DNA from: Chalciporus piperatus | Taxonomy: Eukaryota > Basidiomycota > Agaricomycetes > Boletales > Boletaceae | NCBI GenBank assembly: GCA_038093975.1 | Contig: JBBPTG010000193.1 | Location: 1-46,537 of the forward strand | DNA: 46,537 nt | Reading direction: 5' to 3' | Part shown: in pieces, positions 7,302-17,477 of the stretch | Layout of the letters: every line of letters begins with the position of its first letter | How positions within the stretch are numbered: position 1 is the stretch's first letter | The notes under the pieces: generated by a model | What the model saw: only the letters and a program-made list of their open reading frames with translations | Database searches by the model: none | Told to the model about the DNA's origin: nothing | Made by a program: the position numbers and the translations under genes

Positions 7302-9842
7302 ATGGCTCTGACTACAAGAAGTCAAAAACACGCTGCCTCCCCACTCCCCAAGGGGTCAAAAGGCGGTAAGAAAAGCAAAACTGCGTCTAAGGATGCTTTG
7401 CCCGCTCTCACCGCCTCTGAGCTCAAAATGTTAAAGGAGCTGGAGGCCAAAAGAAAGGCTGTTGAGGCTGCCGAAGCTGAAGCGGAAAAGCAAGGTAAGT
7501 ATGCACTATTGAAGCTGTACGCGCTGCCGGCTAACTACTCTGAATAATCTAGCTAGCCGCAAAAGGGCGGCATCAATGCTTGCTCGCGAGCAGGAGGAGG
7601 AAGGAGGTGATGTCGACACTGACGATGAGAGCCCTCCTCCATCCACCCAGCCACCAAGAAAGAGGCTGTGTCACGAAGGTGCCGTCTCATCCCTCGACGA
7701 CCTCTGGGACGACCCCAAGGGACCAGAGCCTGGCGTCGAGCAAACAGAAGGCCCACATGAAGAAGTGGACCAGGAGAAAGATGATGTTGACTCACTTGAG
7801 GGAGGGGATGTTGTTGAGAATGTGGACGGCAATGATGACGAGCTATTTTTTTTCATTGATTGTAAGTTGATGCTAATTCAATCTTCTCCCTAACAGATCA
7901 TCGTCGTATCCAAGGTAGAAGAAAAGACCGCTCCTGCTTTCACTGACGGTCGACAAGGCAAGGCTTCCAAGGTCACCCTCGGTTCCTTCAATACGCCACG
8001 CTCTGAACGCATAGCCAAGCTTGGCCATGGTTTAATCCGCCAATATACCTCGGTCACTGATGCCTTTCCATCAGCCATGGAGAAGGAGGAGTTGTGTTGG
8101 AAGGCAGTTGTGGAGGCAGCCAGGCCTGACAAGCTACTCAACGGCCTCCTCAAGGAGCTGGACGGCGACCTCAAGAAGAAGAAAAAGCTTGTGGACTATG
8201 TAAGCATTATTGTCATTGACGCTGAAATACTAATTTTTTTTCCTAGTGTTGGGGGGGAGTGACCCAAATACGTGGTGAGCTCATCAACAAGGCAAGGATT
8301 GCGGTTCCTCATGCATATGGACTTCCCGGGGGACTCAAAGGAGATGAGTTGGTGGATGCAGTGAGGTGGTTGGTGGATGGGCATAAGATGCTGCACAGCG
8401 GGATCAAAATCAAGGTAAGTGACTCACTCGTCTTCTCAGAGTTTCCTCTGAATATGAAGATACTAGAAACGCACCTGTGATGATGATCAGCCTTGGGGCC
8501 ATCCTATCATAGGTCAGCTCATCAAGGCGCAGTGGTGGGGACACCGTGCAGAGGGTCAACGATACGGATCCACTGCGACCAATCCTTTCCTCAATGCTCC
8601 CATTTGTCAGATGGCCCTGGTGGCAACCGCGGTAGGTCTCGACAATTTCTCAGTTCACATACTGACAATGGACTTGACAGGTCAACTGTGTGCTCACTAG
8701 CATAGGAACCGGCACTACTCTGGAGTTCAACAATACATTGTTCAAAACCAAGTAAGTTTTTTTTGTAATTTACCAAAACATCTGATGGATTGGACGCTCT
8801 ACACCCTGGTAATAGATGGCAAACCTATATGGGCATGTTAAAGGCGTTCCAGGCAAAGTCTCCAACATACCTGAAACAACTTCAAAGCAGGATCCAGGAG
8901 GAGACTGGGTATGACTGTGTTTCATTCTCATTATTGTTATGTATCTGATTTTTTTTTCATCTCTGTTACGTGTGTGCCGGGTAGGCCCAAACGTAGACCC
9001 GGTAGGAACAAGGAGAGAGCTTGCTGGGATGTCCAGACAAGACTCAAGCGCTCACTCAGGAGTAGAGCGACGGCTCAGGGATTCTAGGCAAGATCTAGCA
9101 ACAAGGAATGGATTGCATAGAGAGCTTGGACACTAGGAAAGAGAGAGAGGGATAGCTAGGTAGGACACTAGGCTGGGTAGCTAGGTGACCGGGTAGACCA
9201 AGGTTAGAGTGTCATAGCGCGAGAACCTGGGACTTAAGTACGATCCCAAAGGTAATGACTAAGCAACCAGAAGGGAAAGGGAAGACTAAGGGTAAATGAC
9301 GAACGTCCGATGATCGGACGGAGGCATAAGACAGAATGACAAAGGAATGACAAAGAGAAAGGAGATGCCGACCGGATATGAGATAGGTACGGAGAACACG
9401 AGGCGAACAAGTCAGAGAAAGGCCCACGAGGTGGGGCACAAGGCGGGACACGAGGCAAGTGAGTCACTGGAGGGTCCACGAGGTGGGACACGAGGCGGGT
9501 GAGTCACTGGAGGGTCCACGAGGTGGGACACGAGGCAGACAAGTCGAGGGCTAGAGCTAAGATCGGAGATCCGAGTGCGGATAAGGGATCGATGAAGTAG
9601 ATCAAGCGTCTAGATGATAGGAAGGACTCGGGGAAGTCAAGGAAGGACTCGGGGAGAGACGGAGACAAGGAAAAAGGATAGGGGCAGGTAGTGATCGTAA
9701 CAATCTCCTTATTTTCAGCATCGCTCCCTCAACATCCACTGACCACATCTTTGACTTTGCAAGCCTTGAGGCGAAGGCCAAGGGCCAATCTACGACTGAA
9801 TCTACGGCTGGGGATACAGCTCCAAACACTCCTCCTGCTTAG
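7302..9842 (+). CDS. DUF6532-like protein with a solo LTR in its last intron
   Basis: Eight exons: 7302-7494, 7553-7861, 7897-8199, 8247-8414, 8491-8631, 8681-8751, 8816-8908, 9719-9842. Total is about 466 residues. The start ATG follows a pyrimidine-rich leader typical of fungal promoters. Exons 1-2 encode a basic then strongly acidic, disordered N-terminus (KGGKKSK; EEEGGDVDTDDE) with an Ala/Glu helix at residues 45-64. Exons 3-7 encode a helical domain (QGKASKVTLGSFNTPRSERI; PIIGQLIKAQWW; ICQMALVATAVVNCVL; WQTYMGMLKAF) that resembles DUF6532, a domain of unknown function common in Agaricomycetes; I am moderately sure of that. The C-terminus is Thr/Ala-rich. The splice from exon 2 to 3 is out of phase by one base unless the T8 run at 7846-7853 is really T7. 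The last intron, 8909-9718, is 810 bases long only because it contains a solo LTR. Confidence 0.6.
8959..9707 (+). mobile_element. Solo LTR with 5-bp target duplication, inside an intron
   Basis: 8964-9702 starts TGTTACG and ends CGTAACA, the inverted TG..CA ends of an LTR. It is flanked by ATCTC at 8959-8963 and ATCTC at 9703-9707. No internal retroelement sequence is present, so this is a solo LTR left by LTR-LTR recombination. It contains a 40-bp tandem duplication (9459-9538, GTGAGTCACTGGAGGGTCCA…). Without the LTR and one target copy, the host intron would be a normal 66 bases. Confidence 0.9.
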
Positions 9843-10336
9843 TTGTAGCTGCTGTAATTTGTTTTCTGTTTTTGGGCTGGTTTTGGGCCGCTGCAAATGA
9901 ATCACATTTTCCCCGTTCTAAATGTGTGACAAATGAGTACAAAGAGTGAAGAATGGTGACAAAAGGAAAAGTCCCAGATTACATTTGGACATTTCCAGAT
10001 AGCACTATATGTGCGCATGTGCATATCTGACACAAAAAGCCAAGGCTGAGCATAGGCCATTGGTCCTGTTAAAACACCTACTATATGGTACTATATAATG
10101 CTATATGGCACTTTTTGTGTGCTATTTTGTGCTATTTTACAGGGGACTTTTGCATTCTGGCCATTGGATCCATATGACACATATAGTAACATATATCATC
10201 AAATACCTCCATATATCATCAAAGAGTGATATAGGGAACAGAGGTTTTTTCCTGATGGAGAGGTGTCGAGGCGAGGTCGTTGGAAAATGGTGGAGGTCTA
10301 CAGCGAAGGTAGCCTTCAGGGGTAACTTAGACCTTT
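9843..10336. other. Intergenic, no gene seen
   Basis: Contains the 3' flank of the DUF6532-like gene and an AT-rich stretch with repeated ACTATATGG/GCTATATGG and CATATATCATCAA words (10080-10230). I recognise no coding region or RNA gene. Confidence 0.6.
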
Positions 10337-10805
10337 TGTTACGCTTGTACCGGGTAGGTTAAAGCGTAGACACAAAAGCCTAGTCAAAGACAAAGGTTTC
10401 AAGGTAGCCTAACGATGGGATGTCCACGTTAAGGCCTAGCGTCCGTTCAAGAGTGGGACGGTGACTCTCAGAGGGTTCAAGGAAGCGAGGAATGACCAAG
10501 CTAGATTGCGTAGGTCTAAGTTAGGGTTACAGGAGGAAACTCGAGGGTTTATATAAGTAAAGAAACGAGTTAAGGGCAGGCATAGAACAAGTCAGAATTC
10601 GTAAGAACAAGTCATGACGAATAGGAATGAGTCATGCTCGATAAGCATACGAGTCAGCGATGACGAAGCGTGGAAGGTGAAAGAACATTAAGGAATGTTC
10701 GCTGACTAAAGCAAGGTAAGAAATGAGAGGCCTAGGCAGGACTCGAACCAGCGACTAGGACTTAGTACAAGGTAACAAAGAAAGAAAGAATGAGTGATCG
10801 TAACA
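10337..10805 (+). mobile_element. Second LTR-like element, related ends, no clear target duplication
   Basis: It begins TGTTACGCTTGTACCGGGTA and ends GTGATCGTAACA, like the solo LTR at 8964-9702 (TGTTACGTGTGTGCCGGGTA … GTGATCGTAACA), but the interior differs and it is 469 bases long. Flanks CCTTT and CTTCC do not form a perfect duplication. It contains TTTATATAAG (10545-10554), a possible LTR promoter element. It is probably a solo LTR or a recombinant of the same Ty3/gypsy-like group. Confidence 0.65.
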
Positions 10806-10982
10806 CTTCCTCAACCGCTTGCCCACCACGGTGGGACAGGCATTTTGCTTTACTATCATACACGTACCCACTTTCTTCTGCAATTCCACAGCGCACCGTT
10901 TTATTTACTGCCAGCATTGTCTTACATAGGGTTCTTATACCCCAATTGGACATAATGGAACAAAAAAAAAAAAAAAAAAAAA

Positions 10983-11222
10983 GGACAGTTAGAGTACCTG
11001 GTTCATTGGAAAAGCTGGGACATATTGGACCATACATGGGAAAAGGCAGCGCATTTGTCAAATGCACCCGAAGCTGTCAAAGCTTTTCACAAAAAGCACC
11101 TGTCCGCCCCACGCCGAATCAACATGACCATGGGAAATTTCTCTGCCTTGTTTCAGAAATACGAGAATCTGACAGAGGTTCCTGAATGCAAGTTGCTGAA
11201 TCGCCTGGAATGTGATTCCTAG
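10983..11222 (+). pseudogene. Chromodomain fragment of a Ty3/gypsy (chromovirus-like) polyprotein
   Basis: Starting just after a run of 21 A at 10962-10982, the frame reads GQLEYLVHWKSWDILDHTWE followed by AAHLSNAPEAVKAFHKKH and SAPRRI, ending in a stop at 11220-11222. YLVxWK, the TWE and the NAPE…FH block are the signature of the chromodomain at the C-terminus of gypsy-type integrases. No reverse transcriptase, RNase H or integrase core lies upstream in the 180 bases that separate it from the LTR-like element ending at 10805, so it is a remnant. A stand-alone chromodomain gene is less likely given this context. Confidence 0.6.
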
Positions 11223-12190
11223 AGAGGAGATAGTGCTATAGTATTTAAAAACTTTTCAAACTTTTGCCTACAACGGCATTCGAACTCTGGACTTTGTCTA
11301 CAACTTAGGGGTCAAGCCGGATTCATCTTTATCTGCTCCGGTAGTCCCTGTAGCATTACATAATCTATTACATAATCAGGTCACGTGATAAAGGTCCAGA
11401 CTTAGATGAGTCAGCAATGATGTCATGGCCTAGACCCTAATCCATGCCTGGTACCTTTTCTTATCATCGTTCCATTTACCTTATCTATCTTTCCCTTTGT
11501 GATTTCCTTATTCAGCTGTTGGTCTGTGTGCACTTCTCAATAGTATATAAGTAGCCCTGTACTTATCACAGACCCCAGTCTAATCCATTTGTGACTTCAC
11601 TGTCATTAAGTTTTAGTACTCAGCTTATCCTTCGCAAGGTCTAGTGTGACCTAAGTCCCCGCCATGTGTTGTGAGAGATCATAACAATCCCAGGGGAACA
11701 TAGTCTCCCCATAGGATCTGACTCATAGTGGTCATGTCCCATCTGAGCGTGATCACATCATAAGGGGTGCTCGGCGGTAAACCGCACAGAGCGACCAGAC
11801 GTTCTTCTAGGCAAACATACCAGAGTAGTCAGCAGCGCTTTCGCGCACAGCTGAGCTACTCAGGGCTCATAACCTGTTGAGAGGGTTCCAATGAGGAACT
11901 ACTTATGGTGCTTACCTAGTGTTGAGGTTGTTGGATAACTCCATTTCATGACATATCTGTTCACCATTCTCCCTTTCTATTCTTATCCCTGTCAAGTCCT
12001 TGACATTCCTTGATTCTTTTGCACCCGGAATCGGTTATTCCGGACCGGAGTCACATCAGATCGTTCCGAGCACATCTCCACCCATCTACTTAAACTCCTC
12101 GTCTCACTTCCAGAGCACCTCAGTCGTTTCCGCCTCTATTGGGCATCGGCTGAATTCGTTTAGTTTTCACAATCGTGACAATTGTCACTG
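11223..12190. other. Decayed intergenic sequence, possible retroelement LTR/leader
   Basis: No protein is recognised. AGTATATAAGTAGCCCTGTA at about 11541 followed by CTTATCACAGACC looks like an LTR-type promoter with a downstream start. A 64-codon frame at 12000-12194 follows a few hundred bases later and could be the start of a gag gene. The boundaries and terminal repeats could not be found, so this remains a guess. Confidence 0.25.
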
Positions 12191-12344
12191 TTAAAATTCT
12201 TGAGCATGATGTCATCGTGCTCAAGCCGAAAAGTGTTCGGGAGTCGGATGAATTATCACATGACTATGTCAAGTAAACAGAACTCCCTCAGGGCAGGCCG
12301 TTGTGACGATAAACTGATCAGCTGACATGTGACTTGTTTTCAAA

Positions 12345-12590
12345 TAGCAACCATGTGGTGTTGTATGAAAAGTGGGACAATTCCAGACGACCAGAGACCT
12401 TGCAAGCAAGGTAATTTCATGGAAATATCAGCTATTATCAGCTTTTCTATACAATTATCTGAGAGAGGTTTTTCCTGATGGAACTATGTGCGATGTTTGG
12501 TATGGCCTACAAAATGACATGCCATTCAAGAATGCAGACAATGTTGCATTCATGATCCTTGGCAACCTGCAAGCTGTGAGAGCAGTGAGC
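12345..12590 (+). pseudogene. Unrecognised coding fragment
   Basis: Two adjoining frames look like protein: a first with VVLYEKWDNSRRPETLQA (about 12350-12408) and a second with LLSAFLYNYLREVFPDGTMC and LQNDMPFKNADNVAFMILG (about 12430-12590). A GTAATT at 12409 and a TATCAG near 12451 could be splice sites, but they do not join the two frames, so the fragment is probably broken. At about 12600 the sequence passes into the 3' flank shared by the F-box paralogues. Family unknown. Confidence 0.3.
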
Positions 12591-12757
12591 ATGGTGTTTG
12601 ATCAGCATGTTACAAATGATACGAACAATGTTACGTCAAAGCATACAGTGCCGTCAGTGGATGCATTGGATTGTCATCAACATACGAGAAAGGTCTATGT
12701 ACGAGGCCAATCACTGAGGAGGGTCAAGGGGGGGTCACCATTATCACTGTCCAAGCT

Positions 12758-14517
12758 TCACCAGACCAGGTTATCGACCTCCAACCATAAGTGATAGTCT
12801 ATGGCAGGGCCCAAAAACTTCGCAGCGACACTTGATGCAGATGGAAAGTGTTTACGGAGGAAACTTGCTACTTCGGAAGGATCACTGATGTGGGGTTCGT
12901 GGAAACAGAGATGACGGATGGCGGTGTTACGAACATCGGGATCTGTGTCCGTTGGAACCTCCCTAGCATCAAGAGGTAGACAAAAATCCCTCAGTTTCGG
13001 GCAGGCAACGATGAGCTGCAAAAGTCCTTCGCAGGTGATGTATTTCATCGATTGTGGAGGATATGCTCCACGCTTGGAAAATATTTTCAGGATTTCCATG
13101 GATGGCCAGCTGCGAGCCAAGTGTGCAAACTCGTTGTCATCCAGAGAAATCTGGTCGCTCCAAGCGACCTGCAGCGTGTGAAGATGCGAGAAGGACATGA
13201 GGGGGAGCAGGGATTGATATGAGAGGTGGAAGACGTGTGGTTCCTCTTCCGCACGTGATTCCCCCACCAGAGGAATGGGCATCTCAGCGAACACGAGGGT
13301 CTGGATGGATTCTGTGTACGAAGAACTCGAGGCGAGCATCGAGAAGAAGGTCGATAGCGCTTTCGCAGTAGGCTGCTCGCGGACCTCGACAAACAAGGTG
13401 GAGAATGTCTGATCCCGAGATCCCAGGAGGGTGGTGAAGAAGTCCAGATCCGACGTCGTCAACTGGAGGATCCTGGCGCGTGGAAACGATGTATCTTCAA
13501 GTTGGAAATATGGGCGTGGAATTGGTTTCTGAGGGTAGTGATAGACGGAAAGTGATTCAATCATGGGAGACAGGGACAGCTGCCTCATCGCAGCATCATC
13601 AATGGGAGCGTTGAAAAGGCGGAGATACACGATTTTATCGTGACTACAAACTGCCCGAGATAACTCGTAGGTAGTCGTCTGGGCCACCGCTTGGTCAGAC
13701 GGGAAAGTAAATGCAACGGTCTTCAAGTTCCGGCAGTAATGAGGATAGCGCTGGAGAAATGATCGTAAGGTTTCATCGTCCGTGTCGGTCAAGAGCGCGC
13801 GGAGCTCAACGAGCGTAGGACTGAGCAGAGGATAGATCCAGGCGATAGACCCAGGGCGCGGATAGTTAGATTTCCAGTGCCAGGTCAAGACCCTTAAGTT
13901 GGGAAAGAGGGGGGAGGATGGCTGAGAGCCAACACTCTTCAAGAAGCTGAGGGACAGGTCATCTTCTAGGAGAGCGAGTTCCTGCACGCGATGTGAGTAT
14001 CTTTCGATGACAGCCCACTCAGCGGGGGTGGGAGGATCCTGTTCATATTTGATCACGATCTTCGCAACTCAGGAAACCCGTGGCATGGACCTACCAGTTC
14101 GTCCAGCTCGTCGTCCTTGGAGTCTTCGACTTCCTCGGCGCCCCCCTCAGAGTCTTGGTCCTCCCCCTCAGAGGCTTGGTCGTCCTTCGCAGAGTTTTCG
14201 TCCTCTTCCTCGTTGTCTTCGTCGTCCTCCTCGGCGTTTTGTTTCGTTACCTCGGTGTCTTGGTCGTTCTGCTCGACGTCCTGGTCGTAACGCTCAATCG
14301 GTCTAGCACATCGGATGAGTGGATGCAGAGACAACAACTTCCGCCAAAGGCGATCGAGGGATGGTTCTGAAGTCGACCGACACGTTTGAGCGAGAGCGAA
14401 CAGTGTCTGCTGTCTCTCGACATCTGGATCCTGAGGAATACAATCTAGGATGGACTGAAGTGTGTCTGGGATGAGCAATGGATTGCGGCCCTGCGTGCTC
14501 AACGACTCGGATGTCAT
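12758..14517 (-). CDS. F-box/LRR-like protein, copy 1
   Basis: Two exons, 14517-14095 and 14038-12758, with a 56-base intron at 14039-14094; 567 residues. The ATG at 14517 is chosen because all four paralogues keep a methionine there. Residues 12-70 (NPLLIPDTLQSILDCI … ALAQTCRSTSEPSLDRLWRKL) match the agaricomycete F-box-like pattern of a helix, a CR core and an LW motif. Residues 76-136 are an acidic linker of DQD, EED and SEGED repeats. The rest is a leucine-rich, LRR-like solenoid (for example LSLSPMIESLSVYHYPQKP, MSFSHLHTLQVAWSDQISL). Such proteins usually act as substrate adaptors of SCF ubiquitin ligases; the target is unknown. The C-terminus ends in LVW because a 5-base duplication near 12770 shifts the frame relative to copies 2 and 4, which end in LVKLGR. 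Confidence 0.8.
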
Positions 14518-14594
14518 GGAATCCGTCCCCAGTGTGCGTGTCTGGTTCCAAGGGGGTAGAAAAGTGTAAAGCTGCTGCAACTTGAGCTGTCAGT

Positions 14595-14634
14595 ATCACG
14601 GTTCTTATATCCGAATCACGGTTCTTATATCCGA
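14595..14634 (-). promoter_or_regulatory. Duplicated TATA-like element upstream of F-box copy 1
   Basis: Two 20-base copies (14595-14614 and 14615-14634) each read, on the minus strand, CGGATATAAGAACCGTGAT. Copy 4 has a single version at 42855-42862. The distance to the ATG is about 90-110 bases, compatible with a TATA box plus leader. Copies 2 and 3 have CTAAGAACCGTGA instead and have lost the GATATAAG word. Confidence 0.45.
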
Positions 14635-14759
14635 TCAAGAAATTGACTCGGACACGTCAACAGATGCTGTGCTGAAGCATGTAACCGAGTCTGTCACTTC
14701 CCAAGGCCACGAAGCAGCACGAAGCCAACTGTACAGGACCGACTCGGGCCACGAATAAA

Positions 14760-15117
14760 CCGCGTCGTAGTTTGCAGCGAGGAAGCTTCCGCAATCATCA
14801 GTTTCAACAGCGCCGTCGTCTCCTCATCTTTATCAAACGACGACCGCGCCCGGGATGGCCTTTCCCAGCTGAACCTCGTTCGCTTCTGGGTCAATACAGG
14901 GTTCATCATGGAAGTAAGTTTACGGAGTTGCCTAGGGTTGCCTTCAAGTTTTCCCGACCAAGGTTTTCTGCTGACTGAGACTCCACTCTTGGATCCGGGT
15001 CCATGGAGTCGTTCTCTCACGCGCGTCATCATGATGATCAATTGATCACGCATCACGATGGCAAGTTGAAGGAGCGCGTTTCGCCAATCGTCCCCGACAA
15101 CCGGCAGCGAGCATGAC
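14760..15117 (+). other. Possible small two-exon gene, divergent from F-box copy 1
   Basis: A frame from about 14760 encodes VVCSEEASAIISFNSAVV and SQLNLVRFWVNTGFIME and ends at a GTAAGT donor (14911). The equivalent stretch exists at 42420-42660 on the minus strand, where the same frame is kept and the length differences fall in the presumed intron. After the intron the sequence to about 15117 is again conserved, but which frame is used is unclear. Copy 2 keeps only the second part (17060-17170) and copy 3 none. No start codon is evident. I do not recognise a family; it could also be conserved flanking sequence of the duplicated cassette. Confidence 0.3.
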
Positions 15118-15274
15118 GTTTGATCAGAATATTACAATGCGAGAAACATAACATGAAACAAATGATACATACGAACGACGTTACATCAAAGCATACAGTG
15201 CGCATTGGATTGTCATCAACGTGCGAGAAAGTTCTACGAGGCCAATCGCTGAGGAGGGACAAGAGCCACCATTA

Positions 15275-16977
15275 TCACCGTCCAAGCTTCACCAAGTCAT
15301 CGTCCTCCGACCACAAGTCATAGTCTATGGCAGGGCCCGAAAACTTCACAGCGACCCTTGATACAGATGGAAAGTGTTTACGGATGAAACTTGCTACTTC
15401 GGAAGGATCACTGATGTGGGGTTCGTGGAAACAGAGACGGCGGATGGCGGTGTGACGAATGTTGGGATCTGTGTCCGTTGGAACCTCCCTAGCATCAAGA
15501 GGTGAACAAAATTCCCTCAGTTTCGGGCAGGCAACGATGAGCTGCAATAGGCCTTGGCAGGTGATATATTTCATCGATTGTGGACTCGGAGGATATTCTC
15601 CGTGCTTGGAAAATATCTTCAGGATTTCCATAGATGGCCAGCTGCGAGCCAAGTGTGCAAACTCGTTGTCATCCAGAGAGATCTGGTCGCTCCAAGCGAC
15701 CTGCAGCGTATGGAGATGCGAGAAGGACATGAGGGGGAGGAGGGATTGATATGAGAGGTGGAAGACGTGTGGTTCCTCTTCCGCACGTAATTCCCCCACC
15801 ACAGGAATGGGCATGGTAGCGAACACAAGGGTCTGAATGGATTCTGTGTACGAAGAACTCGAGACGAGCATCGAGAAGAAGCTCGATAGCGCTTTCGCAG
15901 TAGGCTGCTCGCGGACCTCGACAAACAAGGTGGAAAATGTCTGATCCCGAGATCCCAGGAGGGTAGTGAAGAAGTCAAGATCGGACGTCGCCAACCTGAA
16001 GACCCTCGAGTGTCGTAACGGTGTGTCTTCAGGTTGGAAGTATGGGCGTGGAATTGGTTTCTGAGGGTAATGATCGACGGAAAGTGATTCGATCGTGGGA
16101 GACAGGGACAGCTGCCTCATCGCAGCATCATCAATGGGGGCCTTGTAAACGTGGAGATCCACAAGTCTATCGTGACTGCAGACTGCTCGCGATAACTCAT
16201 ATCTAGTCGTCGGATCCAGCGCTTGCTTAGGTGGGAAGGCAAGTGAAACGGTCTTCAAGTTCCGGCAGTAATGAGGATAGCGCTGGAGAAATGATCGCAA
16301 CGCCTCGCCGTCCTCGTTGGTCAAGCACGCCTGCAGCGTAATAAGTGTGGGACCGAGCAGTGGATATATCCACGTGATGGACCCAGGGCGCGGATGGTCA
16401 GATTCCCACTGCCAGGTCAAGACCCTTAAGTTGGGAAAGAGGGGGGATGGCTGAGAGCCAATACTCTTCAAGAAGCTGAGGGACAGGTCATCTTGTAGGA
16501 CAGCGAGTTCCTGCACGCGATGTGAGTATCTTTCGATGACAACCCACTCAGCGGGGGTGGGAGGATCCTGTTCATCTTTGATCACAATCTTCGCAACTCA
16601 AGAAACCCGTGGCATGGACCTACCAGTTCGTCCAACTCGTCGTCCTCGGAGTCTTCATCCTCCTCGGAGTCTTCGACTTCTTCGGCGTCCCCCTGAGAAG
16701 CCTGGTCCTCCCCCTGAGAGGTTTCTTGGTCGTTCTGCTCGACGTCCTGGTCGTCATGCTCAATCGGTCTAGCACATCGGATGAGTGGATGGAGAGACCG
16801 CAACTTCCGCCAAAGGCGATCGAGGGATGGTTCTGAGGTCCACCGACACGTTTGAGCGAGAGCGAACAGTGTCTGCTGTCTCTCGATATCTGGATCCTGA
16901 GGAATACAATCTAGGATGGACTGCAGTGTGTCGGGGATGAGCAATGGATTGCGGCCCTGCGTGCTCAACGATGCCAT
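15275..16977 (-). CDS. F-box/LRR-like protein, copy 2
   Basis: Two exons, 16977-16624 and 16567-15275, intron 16568-16623 (56 bases); 548 residues. The domain order is as in copy 1: N-terminal F-box-like helices, acidic linker, LRR-like C-terminal half. The acidic linker is about 23 residues shorter than in copy 1, through loss of ETEVTKQN/EEEDEN-type repeat blocks. The C-terminal 430 residues are very similar to copy 1, with many substitutions near residues 90-110 of exon 2 (LITLQACLTNEDGEALRSFL). It sits directly downstream of copy 1 in head-to-tail order, and the 3' flanks (15120-15270 here, 12600-12757 for copy 1) match, so the two form a tandem duplication with a unit of roughly 2.5 kb. 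Confidence 0.8.
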
Positions 16978-17059
16978 GGAATACGTCCTGTGCCGCGTGT
17001 CTCGTTCCAAGGGGGGTAGAAAAGTGTAAAGCTGCTGCAGCTGAGCTGTCAGTATCACG

Positions 17060-17170
17060 GTTCTTAGTCTCCACTCTTACTAGAGTCGTTCTCTCACGCA
17101 CGTCATGATCGATTGATCACCTTCAAGGCCCCAAGCAAGTTGAAGGAGCGCGTTTCGCCGATCGTCTCCG
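17060..17170 (+). pseudogene. Remnant of the small divergent gene next to F-box copy 2
   Basis: CTCCACTCTTACTAGAGTCG through GAGCGCGTTTCGCCGATCGT and CTCCGACAACCG matches the second part of the 14760-15117 candidate. The first exon is absent: the F-box leader is joined directly to the second part by a deletion. Homology ends at about 17172, where unrelated sequence begins. An open frame continues to 17454 but has no recognisable domain. Confidence 0.4.
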
Positions 17171-17477
17171 ACAACCGTTTAAGCACTACTAATAAAGTTC
17201 CGATTCCTCGTCCTCCAACTCACTTGTCGAGAACACTAGAGTCTCTTAGTTTGGACCATGATCCGACGACCTGCGCCCACTTACATTGCGAAATGGAACC
17301 CAGCTGGCAGCGAGTCCCGAGTCAGGCCCCAAATCGTGTTCAGATTATTTGTCGTGGCGCCCATTCAGAAAGTGATAGTCTCATAAGAACGTTTATTGAA
17401 GAACAAATACCGGAATTAGGTATCAAGTCAATACATAAAACCACAACTTCATAACAGGCAAAGGGTCACCTCGCGAC

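Noticed and set aside
10727..10765. tRNA-like T-arm (GGTTCGAGTCC on the minus strand) within the second LTR-like element
   Set aside because: Only the T-arm-like piece is visible. I could not fold acceptor, D and anticodon arms around it, so no tRNA or tRNA-derived SINE is called.
14007..14370. Frames antisense to the acidic linker of the F-box copies (also near 16536, 22058 and 43092)
   Set aside because: The Arg/Pro- or Leu/Val-rich translations are mirror images of the acidic codons on the coding strand.
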